Part shown: piece after piece, positions 49,212 to 57,212 of the stretch
Numbering within the stretch: position 1 is the stretch's first letter
Layout of the letters: each line of letters starts with the position of its first letter
Assembly: GCA_022072405.1 (NCBI GenBank)
Contig: JAJVHX010000018.1
Span: 62,001-126,000, forward strand
Direction: 5' to 3'
DNA: 64,000 bases
Source: Phycisphaerae bacterium
Lineage (GTDB): Bacteria > Planctomycetota > Phycisphaerae > UBA1845 > CAIVHJ01
The notes under the pieces: model-generated
The model's input: the letters and a program-made list of their open reading frames with translations, nothing else
Database searches by the model: none
Told to the model about the DNA's origin: nothing
Position numbers and translations under genes: made by a program

Positions 49212-51224
49212 ATGGGGCAGACCCTCGTTGAGAAAATCGCGCAACGCTACGCGATCGGATCGCATAAAGGGCATACCGTTCGGGCGGGAGATTATCTGTC
49301 GGTGCGACCAGCCCATCTGATGACGCATGACAACACCGCGGCGGTCATTCCCAAATTCACCAGCATGGGCGCCAAGAAAGTATTCGACCCGCAACAGCCC
49401 GTTTTCTGCATCGATCACGATATTCAGAACATCTCGCCGGAAAACCTGGCGACCTATGCGAAGATCGAGCAGTTTGCCCGACAGCAGGGCATCGCTTTCT
49501 TCGGTGTGGGTCGAGGAATCGGCCATCAGGTCATGGTCGAGGAAGGGTTCGTCCTGCCCGGCACGCTGGTGGTCGGCAGCGATTCGCACTCCAATTTATA
49601 TGGTGCCCTGGGAGCGCTGGGCACGCCGGTGGTGCGCACCGATGCAGCCGCGATCTGGGCCACCGGGCGGACCTGGTGGCAGGTACCTCCGGTCGTGCGC
49701 GTGCAACTGACCGGCCAGTTGCAGCCGGGCGTCAGCGGCAAGGATGTGATCATCGCCCTGTGCGGCTTTTTCAATCACGACGAGGTGCTCAATTGCGCAC
49801 TGGAATTCACCGGTCCGGGTGCAAGCCATCTGACTATCGAAGAGCGCATGAGCATTTCCAACATGACCACCGAATGGGGCGCGCTGGTGGGCATCTTCCC
49901 ATATGACCGCGTGACCCATGACTATCTTTTGCAGCGGGCAGCGGTGATGTCGAAACGCGGCGATTCTAACCCGCGACTGACCCCCGATATTATCAAACGC
50001 ATCGAAACCGAACTCCCCACCGCCGACCAAGACGCAACCTATTTCAAGGAAATCACGCTCGATCTGAGCACGGTCATTCCGCACGTCAGCGGGCCTAATG
50101 AAGTGAAGACCATGACACCGCTGCCGGAAATCGAAAAGCAACAGCTTCGCGTGAACCGAGCCTATATCCTCAGTTGTGTGAATGGACGGCTTCAGGATTT
50201 TGCGGAAGCTGCCAAAGTGATCGGCAATCGCAAAGTGGCGGACGGTGTGAAACTCTATATCGCCGCCGCCAGCAGCGAAGTGCAGGCTGAAGCAATCCGG
50301 ATGGGCTATTGGCCGGCGCTGATAAATGCCGGGGCGATCGAGTTGCCGCCCGGATGCGGACCCTGCATCGGACTGGGTGATGGTGTGCTGCAGGATGGCG
50401 AGATCGGCATCAGCGCGACGAATCGCAATTTTCAGGGGCGGATGGGATCGCCCAAAGCCAGGTGCTTCCTCGCCAGCCCAGTCGTGGTGGCGGCGTCGGC
50501 GGTGGCGGGAATGATCAGCGCTCAGGCGGATGCCGCGTGGCGTAAGAATGCGGGAGCTATCAGAGGGTCCGTGCGAGCTGAAGCTCGCGGCTCAGAAAGT
50601 AAAAGAGCAGCGGTCAATATTCTGCCCGGATTCCCGGCGGCGGTCGAAGGCGAACTGCTCTGGATTGCGAAGGACAACCTGAACACCGACGGCATTTACG
50701 GCAAGGATTACACCTACAAACAATTACCCGCCGACGAAATGGGCAAAGTAGCCATGCTCAATTACGATCCGCAGTTTCAGAATATCGCTCGCCAGGGTGA
50801 TGTGATGGTCGGCGGATACAACTTCGGCACGGGCAGCTCGCGCGAGCAGGCCGCCACCGCGCTGAAGTTTCGCGGCATCGCATTGGTGCTGGCGGGTTCG
50901 TTCAGCGAAACCTACAAACGCAATGCGTTCAACAATGGCTATGTGTGTATCGAGTGCCCGGAACTGGTGGATGATCTGAAGAAGACGTTCGCCGGCGACA
51001 AAACACTGACTCTTCGCACCGGCTGGATGTCTAAAATTGATTTTTCACGTTCGCAGATCGTTGTTCAAAGAGCCGTGGTCTTAAGCCCGCGCGTATCCAA
51101 TACGACAACCTCCGCCTCAGAGACAAAAGTCTACACGTTTTCTCCGCTGGGTGAAGTCGCGCAGGAACTGGTGATCAAAGGCGGATTTGAAAACGTCATC
51201 CGCGAGCAGATCGCCGCGCTGTAA
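49212..51224 (+). CDS. Fused aconitase/homoaconitase with two repeat-coded insertions
   Basis: A 670-residue hydro-lyase with LeuC- and LeuD-like parts fused, in the style of fungal-type homoaconitase. Cluster-binding Cys are seen in LSCVNGRLQD and PPGCGPCIGLGDG. The swivel domain has MVGGYNFGTGSSREQAATA. Two extra stretches of about 20-30 residues, around RGSVRAEARGSES (residue 455) and QRAVVLSPRVSN (619), are encoded by family A repeats and fall in the domain linker and near the C-terminal strand. Reaction: isomerise (homo)citrate through its enoic acid. With the dehydrogenase at 46571 it could serve the TCA cycle or the aminoadipate lysine route. ATG 49212 follows GGAGAA. Confidence 0.85.
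   Translation: MGQTLVEKIAQRYAIGSHKGHTVRAGDYLSVRPAHLMTHDNTAAVIPKFTSMGAKKVFDPQQPVFCIDHDIQNISPENLATYAKIEQFARQQGIAFFGVGRGIGHQVMVEEGFVLPGTLVVGSDSHSNLYGALGALGTPVVRTDAAAIWATGRTWWQVPPVVRVQLTGQLQPGVSGKDVIIALCGFFNHDEVLNCALEFTGPGASHLTIEERMSISNMTTEWGALVGIFPYDRVTHDYLLQRAAVMSKRGDSNPRLTPDIIKRIETELPTADQDATYFKEITLDLSTVIPHVSGPNEVKTMTPLPEIEKQQLRVNRAYILSCVNGRLQDFAEAAKVIGNRKVADGVKLYIAAASSEVQAEAIRMGYWPALINAGAIELPPGCGPCIGLGDGVLQDGEIGISATNRNFQGRMGSPKARCFLASPVVVAASAVAGMISAQADAAWRKNAGAIRGSVRAEARGSESKRAAVNILPGFPAAVEGELLWIAKDNLNTDGIYGKDYTYKQLPADEMGKVAMLNYDPQFQNIARQGDVMVGGYNFGTGSSREQAATALKFRGIALVLAGSFSETYKRNAFNNGYVCIECPELVDDLKKTFAGDKTLTLRTGWMSKIDFSRSQIVVQRAVVLSPRVSNTTTSASETKVYTFSPLGEVAQELVIKGGFENVIREQIAAL
50572..50595 (+). 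repeat. Family A core inside the aconitase gene, copy 1
   Basis: TGCGAGCTGAAGCTCGCGGCTCAG with arms GCGAGCT and AGCTCGC. Read as R-A-E-A-R-G-S, the same frame as the two copies in the glycosyltransferase gene. It lies in the linker between the aconitase core and swivel domain. Confidence 0.85.
51065..51093 (-). repeat. Family A core inside the aconitase gene, copy 2 (reverse)
   Basis: CAAAGAGCCGTGGTCTTAAGCCCGCGCG, the reverse complement of the family core and right flank. Read as Q-R-A-V-V-L-S-P-R-V in the gene. It replaces the short turn before the terminal YTFSPLGE strand. Confidence 0.78.
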
Positions 51225-51298
51225 GATGATTCACCGCAGAGGTCGCCAAGTGTACAGGAAAAAACAATAGGCTGGGAACTTGATGGTGGAGAATACAA

Positions 51299-52030
51299 AT
51301 GAGTAAATCAGTATCAATGATTCTATTTCTGATGATGCCGTTGGTGCTGGTTGGTTCCGGATGCGCTGAAGCTTATCTCACTCCCGGCAAAAACGCGAAT
51401 TTGAAGCTGATTGCGGATCAGGATATTAAAGCTGCCTTCGAGCGCCAACCGGCAGCAACTCTCCCGGTTCACCTGGTTCTGGTCCGAGTACAAGGCCCCT
51501 ACTATCGCTCCTATCGGTGCAGTGGATATGGCGACGGCAATTACAGCATTGTAACCGTCCGTGATATCGAGACAGAAGAGGATTATCACCGCCTGGGCGA
51601 ATTGTCTCAGGTGGCCCAGGTTGGCACACTGAATCGATTGCTGCTGAGTGCTGAACTACACTCCGGCGAGCAGTTGCGTGAAGGGGCAGCTGCGCTGCAG
51701 GCTGACATGATCCTGGTTTATACAATGGATACCGAGTTTTATGACACCGACCACTTCAAACCGCTTACCGTCGTCACGCTGGGACTGTCGCCCAACAAGG
51801 AGGTGAAAGTCACCAGCACCGCTTCGGCGATCCTGATGGACGTGCGCACTGGTTACATTTACGGTGCCCTGGAAAAAACATCCGCACAGCGGCAACTGGC
51901 CAGCAGCTGGACCACCAACGATGCCATCGACCAGACACGAATTAAAACGGAACGCGAAGCATTTGTTCAATTGCTGGATGATTTCGAAAAAATGTGGCCC
52001 GCGATTATGCAACGGCTGCAAAAGCCGTAA
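51299..52030 (+). CDS. Exported lipoprotein of unknown function
   Basis: A 243-residue protein with a lipoprotein signal (MSKSVSMILFLMMPLVLVGSGC, lipobox Gly-Ser-Gly-Cys). Body features are LPVHLVLVRVQGPYYRSY, GAAALQADMILVYTMDTEFYD and ASAILMDVRTGYIYGALEKT, i.e. alternating strands as in GNA1162/DUF799-like lipoproteins that monitor or build outer membrane structures; that family link is only a guess. The C-terminal part is helical (REAFVQLLDDFEKMWPAIM). Confidence 0.7.
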   Translation: MSKSVSMILFLMMPLVLVGSGCAEAYLTPGKNANLKLIADQDIKAAFERQPAATLPVHLVLVRVQGPYYRSYRCSGYGDGNYSIVTVRDIETEEDYHRLGELSQVAQVGTLNRLLLSAELHSGEQLREGAAALQADMILVYTMDTEFYDTDHFKPLTVVTLGLSPNKEVKVTSTASAILMDVRTGYIYGALEKTSAQRQLASSWTTNDAIDQTRIKTEREAFVQLLDDFEKMWPAIMQRLQKP

Positions 52031-52122
52031 CAACCCCCGGCAATCCTATCAACAAATGGGCTTGGAAGACATTGGGCGTTTAATGTGCGGAATAATATTG
52101 TCCGTAAAATCCGTAAATAAAC

Positions 52123-52647
52123 ATGAAGTCTCTATTTACCAAACGACGGATTATTTATGCTTCGGCGGGAATACTGCTATTTGTTTTGTGCTGCCCGATA
52201 CCCAAAGTCTATGAAAACCAGGGTTGGCGGATGGTTCATACGTATTATCTCTTCCGCTGTCCGGTCTGTTCTGGAAACATATATTTGCTGGAATATAACG
52301 ACCAGAAAATCCCCGAACCCGGTGAACTGAAGTTGCCTTTAGATGCAAATCATTTACAGATGCACACTCCGATTGGATGGTTTCAATCAACTCCCCAATG
52401 TTGGAAATATTTTCACAACACCGGTGTGGCGGTGCGGGATATTGAAGAGGTAATCCTGCCGGAAGAGTTGGAATGCGGATACTATATCTTGAACGGAATA
52501 GAGCTGGATCTCCAAAAGGGATTGCTGGTGCGAAAGAAGAATACGCCTTCCTTTTGGTGTTTGATCATCGACGATCATCTAAAAATGATCTGGATTGCCC
52601 CAAGCCGATTTCAGATGTTTTTGGCTATATCAAACGTGACAAATTAG
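52123..52647 (+). CDS. Membrane-anchored protein of unknown function
   Basis: A 174-residue frame. A basic start (MKSLFTKRR) and a helix (IIYASAGILLFVLCCPI) are followed by a soluble part with a lone Cys pair FRCPVCSGNIYLLEY, a treble-clef or thioredoxin-like turn without a second pair. AT-richer than the neighbours. No clear RBS. It follows the lipoprotein gene by about 90 bp. I accept it because the membrane start and length are sensible, but confidence is limited. Confidence 0.5.
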   Translation: MKSLFTKRRIIYASAGILLFVLCCPIPKVYENQGWRMVHTYYLFRCPVCSGNIYLLEYNDQKIPEPGELKLPLDANHLQMHTPIGWFQSTPQCWKYFHNTGVAVRDIEEVILPEELECGYYILNGIELDLQKGLLVRKKNTPSFWCLIIDDHLKMIWIAPSRFQMFLAISNVTN

Positions 52648-52765
52648 CCCTCGGTTGTCTAAATTTTTGTACGCATAATCGCTTATTAACCATGCTGGAC
52701 CTGTTCGCTTTCAGTGGGTAGCCTATTGCAGACACCCGTTGAAAATTATTATGAAAGGATTATTT

Positions 52766-53314
52766 ATGCGCGACACCATTCGAGAGATGTTTCCGCAACT
52801 GGCGGAAATTTTGGACGCCAAGCTGCGGGAAAAGGTGATCGACGTGTGGGAAGACGCGATGAAGAATAACCAGTGGACACGGGAGGAGCTGGAGGCGATT
52901 CCGTTTACGCTGCTGGCGGGCGATATCGACATGCGCTACCTCGAACACGTGCGCTGTTGCGTCCAGATGTGTATCGCGGTGGCGGGTGTGTTGAAAAACG
53001 TCTGGGGCAGCCGCATGCCGATCCACCGTGACCACTTGATCGCCGGAGCACTGCTGGCCGATGTGGGCAAGCTGGTGGAATTCGATCGGCGTGACGGCAA
53101 AGTGGTGAAGGGTCATCGTGGGGAGATGCTTCGCCACCCCTTCAGCGGCGTGGGACTATGCTGGAAGCATGGTCTGCCCGACGAGGTGATGCACATCGTC
53201 GCCACCCACAGCAAAGAGGGCGATCACGTGCAACGCACCCCCGAATCGTTGATCTTCCATCATGTGGACTTCATCGATTTCGACATCGCCTGCTTCCTGG
53301 GTAAGAAGAAATAA
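52766..53314 (+). CDS. HD-domain phosphohydrolase-like protein
   Basis: A 182-residue protein. The conserved HD block lies in the middle: MPIHRDHLIAGALLADVGKL (His, then H..D-like spacing; Asp in LLADVGK), then HRGEMLRHPFSGVGLCWKHG and HIVATHSKEGD with further metal His. This is the HD superfamily of nucleotide or cyclic-nucleotide phosphohydrolases; the substrate is not evident. ATG 52766 is picked since AAAGGA sits 6 bases upstream; two earlier in-frame starts exist at 52739 and 52751. Confidence 0.8.
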   Translation: MRDTIREMFPQLAEILDAKLREKVIDVWEDAMKNNQWTREELEAIPFTLLAGDIDMRYLEHVRCCVQMCIAVAGVLKNVWGSRMPIHRDHLIAGALLADVGKLVEFDRRDGKVVKGHRGEMLRHPFSGVGLCWKHGLPDEVMHIVATHSKEGDHVQRTPESLIFHHVDFIDFDIACFLGKKK

Positions 53315-53318
53315 TATT

Positions 53319-53480
53319 GAACCACCCAGCCTCAAAGACACCAAAAAAAAGGAAGCATATAATACCGAATCAGGAAATCCAATAAGCGAACTCATGGTGC
53401 GGTTGGCAGCTTATCTGTTTTTTTGATTTTGCTGTTTTAGCCGTTCTGCCTTACTGTGTGCCATGGTGTCCTGGTGATTA
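53319..53480. repeat. 160-bp inverted-repeat element 2
   Basis: The left end GAACCACCCAGCCTCAAAGACACC and right end GTGTGCCATGGTGTCCTGGTGATT are imperfect inverted copies around a T-rich interior (CTGTTTTTTTGATTTTGCTG). It is related to 41403-41542. It fills the gap between the HD gene and the MgtE-like gene, ending at the latter's AGGAG. Confidence 0.7.
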
Positions 53481-53491
53481 TTTCAGGAGTG

Positions 53492-54508
53492 ATGATGGAA
53501 CAGTTGGTGATGAACCGGGCGGTCGGCGAGCAGATGCGGCGGGAATTTACCGCGCTCAGCGCATCACAGACGGTTGCCCAGGCACTGACCGCGCTGCGTG
53601 CCGGTCAGTTGCAGGAACGGATTGTTTATTTTTATATCGTCGATGACGATCGCAAGCTGCGCGGCGTAGTGCCGACGCGGCGGCTGCTGATGGCCAAGCC
53701 GGAAACTCCCCTCACCGAGCTGATGGTCACGAATGTGATCTGCATACCGCAATCAATGCCGCTGGCCCAGGCGGGGCAGTTTTTTCTGAAGCATCGATAT
53801 CTGGCACTTCCGGTGGTGGATAAGGAGCAGCGGCTGGTGGGCGTGGTCGATGTGTCGATGTTCACCGATCAATTCAGCGATTTGATCAACTGGCAGGAGT
53901 CGCAGGATATCTTTCAGCTCATCGGTGTGCAGCTGGATCAGGCCGATCGCCGTTCGATCCGGCAAGGCTATTTCAGCCGTTTTCCCTGGCTGTTATGTAA
54001 CATTGCCGGCGGGTTGATCTGTGCCCTCCTGACCGCACGATACGAATTGTTTCTGGATCATTTTCTGGTGCTGGCGTTTTTCATCCCGATGGTGCTGACC
54101 CTGGCTGAAAGCGTGAGCATGCAGTCCATGTCGCTGACGCTGCGCAATCTGCATGGAACGCGAGTGGATTGGGGCTGCTTGTGGCAGGCGTTGCGGAGGG
54201 AGCTGATCATCGCCCTGTTGCTGGGGGTCTCCTGCGGCGGGCTGGTGGGTACGATCGCGTGGGGCTGGAAAGGGCAACCGCTGGTAGCGGGTTCGATCGC
54301 GGTAAGTATTGTAATGGCGATTGTGACCGCCTGTCTGTTGGGAGTGCTGCTGCCGATGGTGATGCGGGCCTTACAGGCTGATCCGCGCATCGCCTCCGGG
54401 CCGGTGGTGTTGGCGACGGCGGATGCACTGACCTTGCTATTTTATTTTCAACTTTCCACCTGGCTATTGCCCGACGCGGGGGCGATCACCCCGCTCACTG
54501 ATACCTGA
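53492..54508 (+). CDS. MgtE-type Mg/Co transporter lacking the N domain
   Basis: A 338-residue protein. Residues about 1-130 form a CBS domain pair (VPTRRLLMAKPETPLTELM, AGQFFLKHRYLALPVVDKEQRLVGVV). Residues about 155-335 form the divalent cation transporter domain with five helices (FLVLAFFIPMVLTLAESVSMQS, ATADALTLLFYFQ). MgtE proteins normally start with a superhelical N domain of about 120 residues, absent here. The pore motif region resembles MgtE, where P-x-x-x-x-x-x-N is usual; the Ser-rich AESVSMQSMS follows. It couples by 12 bp to the fluoride channel gene. Confidence 0.84.
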   Translation: MMEQLVMNRAVGEQMRREFTALSASQTVAQALTALRAGQLQERIVYFYIVDDDRKLRGVVPTRRLLMAKPETPLTELMVTNVICIPQSMPLAQAGQFFLKHRYLALPVVDKEQRLVGVVDVSMFTDQFSDLINWQESQDIFQLIGVQLDQADRRSIRQGYFSRFPWLLCNIAGGLICALLTARYELFLDHFLVLAFFIPMVLTLAESVSMQSMSLTLRNLHGTRVDWGCLWQALRRELIIALLLGVSCGGLVGTIAWGWKGQPLVAGSIAVSIVMAIVTACLLGVLLPMVMRALQADPRIASGPVVLATADALTLLFYFQLSTWLLPDAGAITPLTDT

Positions 54509-54520
54509 GGCGGAATTGGT

Positions 54521-54907
54521 ATGCTGCAGAAATTATTACTGGTGGCGGTGGGCAGCGGTGCGGGGGGTGTGTTGCGCTATCTGCTGAGCGGGCTGGTGCA
54601 GCGCTATACCAGTGATCAGTTTCCGTGGGGCACATTTGTTGTGAATGTTCTGGGCTGCCTGCTGTTCGGACTGCTGGTGGGCGGATTTTCCGGTACGTTT
54701 TTGAACCGGGAAGGCTATCGCCTGTTGCTGCTGGTCGGAGTGCTGGGCGGGTTCACCACTTTTTCCACCTTCGGCTATGAAACCTTCGCCCTGTTCAACG
54801 ATCGCCAATTTCACCTGGCTTTGTGGAACATAATCATGGGTAATGGGGTCGGCCTCATGGCCCTGGGGCTGGGATATCGCCTGATGGAAAAATGGAGCGG
54901 AGGCTGA
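54521..54907 (+). CDS. crcB: Fluoride channel FluC
   Basis: A 128-residue CrcB/FluC-type dual-topology channel. It has GSGAGGVLRYLLSGLVQ, FPWGTFVVNVLGCLLFGL with the pore Asn, and GVLGGFTTFSTFGYETFAL with the phenylalanine box and the central Na site region. Four helices. It exports fluoride. No fluoride riboswitch is visible because the gap to the preceding MgtE-like gene is only 12 bp; any riboswitch would sit upstream of that operon, where the IR element lies. Confidence 0.96.
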   Translation: MLQKLLLVAVGSGAGGVLRYLLSGLVQRYTSDQFPWGTFVVNVLGCLLFGLLVGGFSGTFLNREGYRLLLLVGVLGGFTTFSTFGYETFALFNDRQFHLALWNIIMGNGVGLMALGLGYRLMEKWSGG

Positions 54908-55001
54908 CGAAGATCACTAGCCGCCGCCGATCATACGACTATAATCCGCCGCGTCGGAAATCCATTTCTGAAAATTATTTCCCTGTGTGAAAGGAGCCGG
55001 T

Positions 55002-55592
55002 ATGAAATTCTGGTGGGCAGGTGTCGCGATGCTGGGGATGGGGAGTGCGGTGTGGTCGGCAGCCAATGCGCAGCCGGCAGGCAGCCCCGAAAACTATAAG
55101 GTCGATGCGGTGCATTCGTCGGTCATTTTCCGGGTGAAGCATATGAATGTCAGCTATGCCTATGGTCGGTTCAATGAGCTTGCCGGGGAGTTCAGCTACG
55201 ACGAGAGCAACCCAGCCAACAGCCAATTCACCGTGCAACTGCAGGCCACCAGCGTCGATACCGGCAACAAAGATCGCGATGACCATCTCCGCAATGCCGA
55301 TTTTTTCGATGTCGGCAAATTCGCCACCATCGAATTCAAGAGCGACAAGGTGACCCCGAAAGGAAAAGACCAGTTCGAGGTGGCGGGTACGCTCACCTTC
55401 ATGGGCGTTTCCAAGCCGCTGACGGTAACCATGGACCACACCGGGTACGGAGCCGATCCCTGGGGCGGGTATCGCCGCGGCTTTGAAACCACCTTCACCA
55501 TCAAACGCTCCGACTGGGGCATGAACAAGATGCTGGAGGGCATCGGCGACGAGGTCCGGCTGATCGTCAGCCTCGAAGGCATTCGGCAGTAA
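55002..55592 (+). CDS. YceI-family exported protein
   Basis: A 196-residue protein with a signal peptide (ending AANA). The mature YceI lipocalin-like fold shows YKVDAVHSSVIFRVKHMNVSYAYGRF, DRDDHLRNADFFDVGKF and ATIEFKS, then WGMNKMLEGIGDEVRL. YceI proteins bind polyisoprenoids or amphiphiles in the periplasm. ATG 55002 is preceded by AAAGGAG at 7 bases; a GTG five codons earlier is less likely. Confidence 0.93.
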   Translation: MKFWWAGVAMLGMGSAVWSAANAQPAGSPENYKVDAVHSSVIFRVKHMNVSYAYGRFNELAGEFSYDESNPANSQFTVQLQATSVDTGNKDRDDHLRNADFFDVGKFATIEFKSDKVTPKGKDQFEVAGTLTFMGVSKPLTVTMDHTGYGADPWGGYRRGFETTFTIKRSDWGMNKMLEGIGDEVRLIVSLEGIRQ

Positions 55593-55769
55593 TTGAACCC
55601 TTCCGGCACGAAGATACCCAATATCAATCCATCCAAGCGGTCGAAGCTGATCAGCAGTTTCGCCCGCTTTTTTTTCATTTCGAGATTTATCACCTGAATT
55701 TCAAATCTTGAATATCAGATTTATAATATCGATATTGGTTCGCATCCAGGAATATTCAAGGAGAATTAT

Positions 55770-57143
55770 ATGGCAACGATGACGGAAGGGATAGCGAAAT
55801 GGGCGGCGGGGTTCCAGTATGAGCAGTTGACGCCGGCGGCGATCGAGGCCGCCAAACGCTTTTTATATGACAGTATCGGTTGTGCGCTGGGCGGATCGCA
55901 GGTGCACGACTGCCAGATTTTTCAGCAGCACTATCGTGAACTGGGCAGCGGCGGCCACTGCACGCTGATCGGCAGCGGTGAAAAGATGAATCTGCTGGCG
56001 GCGACGCTGCTCAACTGCCTGATGATCCGCTCGATGGATTATAACGACATCTACTGGAAGCAGGATCCCTCGCACCCGTCGGACCTGCTGGGCATTCCGC
56101 TGGCCATCGCCGAGCAGAACAAACTCAACGGGCGCGATGTGATTCTCGGCACGGTGCTGGGCTATGAGATCACCATGCGGCTGTGTCACATCGCCACGCC
56201 GGGAATTCGCGAGCGGGGCTGGCATCATGCGACGCTGATGGCGTATGCAGCGCCGGTGGTGGCGGGCCGGTTACTCAACCTCGACTGGCAGCAGATTCAG
56301 CACGCCATCGGCATCGCCGCGTGCCATCGTTTTACGCTGGGCTGTGCAGTGGCGGGCAAGCTCACCATGATGAAGAACACGGTCAGTCCGCTGGCCAGCC
56401 GCGACGGGCTGGAAGCCGCCCTGCTCGCCGCTCGCGGTTATACCGGTCCGGAAGGCGTACTGGAAGGCAAGGAAGGGATGAAGCACTGCCTCGGTGATGG
56501 CTGGGACTGGAGCTGGATCACCGACAAGCTGAGCGACCGCTTCATGATCACCGACTGTGGCATGAAGAGCTACCCGATCGAAGCGCTGATGCACTCGCCG
56601 GTCTCCGCCACGCTGCACATCATGAAGACGAACCACCTCCAGGCTGAAGATGTCGAGAATATCCTGATCGAGTCGATCGCCCGTGCGGCGGACATTCTGA
56701 GCGACCCGGCCAAGTATGATCCGCAGAGTAAGGAATCGGCCGACCATTCACTGCCCTACTGCATCGCCGCCGCAGTGGCCGAAGGCCGCGTGACTCCGCT
56801 GGAGTTCAAGGAAGATAAGCTGTGGGACAAGCGCCTGCGCAGCCAGATGAAGAAGGTCAAGGTGGTGGCCAATACCGACTTCGAGAAGGCTTTCCCCGCC
56901 AGGCAGTGTACGCGCGTGACGATCACCACGACTGCCGGCAAGAAACTGACTCATGCGATGGACTTCCCCAAGGGCGACCCGCGCGACCCGATGACGGTCG
57001 AGGAACTGGAAACGAAGTTCAGCGCCCTCGCCGGACCGATCATGACCACCTCACGACAACGCGACCTTAAAGAGGCCGTCTTCTCCCTCGACAACGCCAA
57101 AGACGTATCAAAATTGATGTCGTTATGTATAAAGGATAAATAG
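55770..57143 (+). CDS. MmgE/PrpD-family hydro-lyase
   Basis: A 457-residue protein of the 2-methylcitrate dehydratase/aconitate decarboxylase family. It has AAKRFLYDSIGCALGGS, RSMDYNDIYW, SHPSDLLGIPLAIAEQN (SHPSD motif), RGWHHATLMAYAAPVV and KSYPIEALMHSPV. Near the end is DFPKGDPRDPMTVEELETKF. PrpD dehydrates 2-methylcitrate in propionate metabolism; no prpB or prpC is adjacent, so the actual substrate remains open. RBS AAGGAGAA. Confidence 0.93.
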   Translation: MATMTEGIAKWAAGFQYEQLTPAAIEAAKRFLYDSIGCALGGSQVHDCQIFQQHYRELGSGGHCTLIGSGEKMNLLAATLLNCLMIRSMDYNDIYWKQDPSHPSDLLGIPLAIAEQNKLNGRDVILGTVLGYEITMRLCHIATPGIRERGWHHATLMAYAAPVVAGRLLNLDWQQIQHAIGIAACHRFTLGCAVAGKLTMMKNTVSPLASRDGLEAALLAARGYTGPEGVLEGKEGMKHCLGDGWDWSWITDKLSDRFMITDCGMKSYPIEALMHSPVSATLHIMKTNHLQAEDVENILIESIARAADILSDPAKYDPQSKESADHSLPYCIAAAVAEGRVTPLEFKEDKLWDKRLRSQMKKVKVVANTDFEKAFPARQCTRVTITTTAGKKLTHAMDFPKGDPRDPMTVEELETKFSALAGPIMTTSRQRDLKEAVFSLDNAKDVSKLMSLCIKDK

Positions 57144-57149
57144 AGTAAA

Positions 57150-57194
57150 TTGCGTTGAGTAGGGTGGTATCGAATTCTACCCTACTCAATGCAA
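57150..57194. repeat. Hairpin between the PrpD and zinc-ribbon genes
   Basis: TTGCGTTGAGTAGGGT (57150-57165) pairs with ACCCTACTCAATGCAA (57179-57194), one G-T pair, 13-base loop. No T run follows, so it is a repeat or mRNA-end structure rather than a certain terminator. Confidence 0.75.
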
Positions 57195-57212
57195 CTGTGT
57201 TTGATGATAATT

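Noticed and set aside
47859..49589. 576-codon frame on the minus strand
   Set aside because: Antisense to bacterioferritin, hydrolase and aconitase, all with full motif sets; composition effect of GC-rich codons.
54907..55001. Fluoride riboswitch or terminator after crcB
   Set aside because: The short gap has no recognisable riboswitch core and no clear stem followed by T run.
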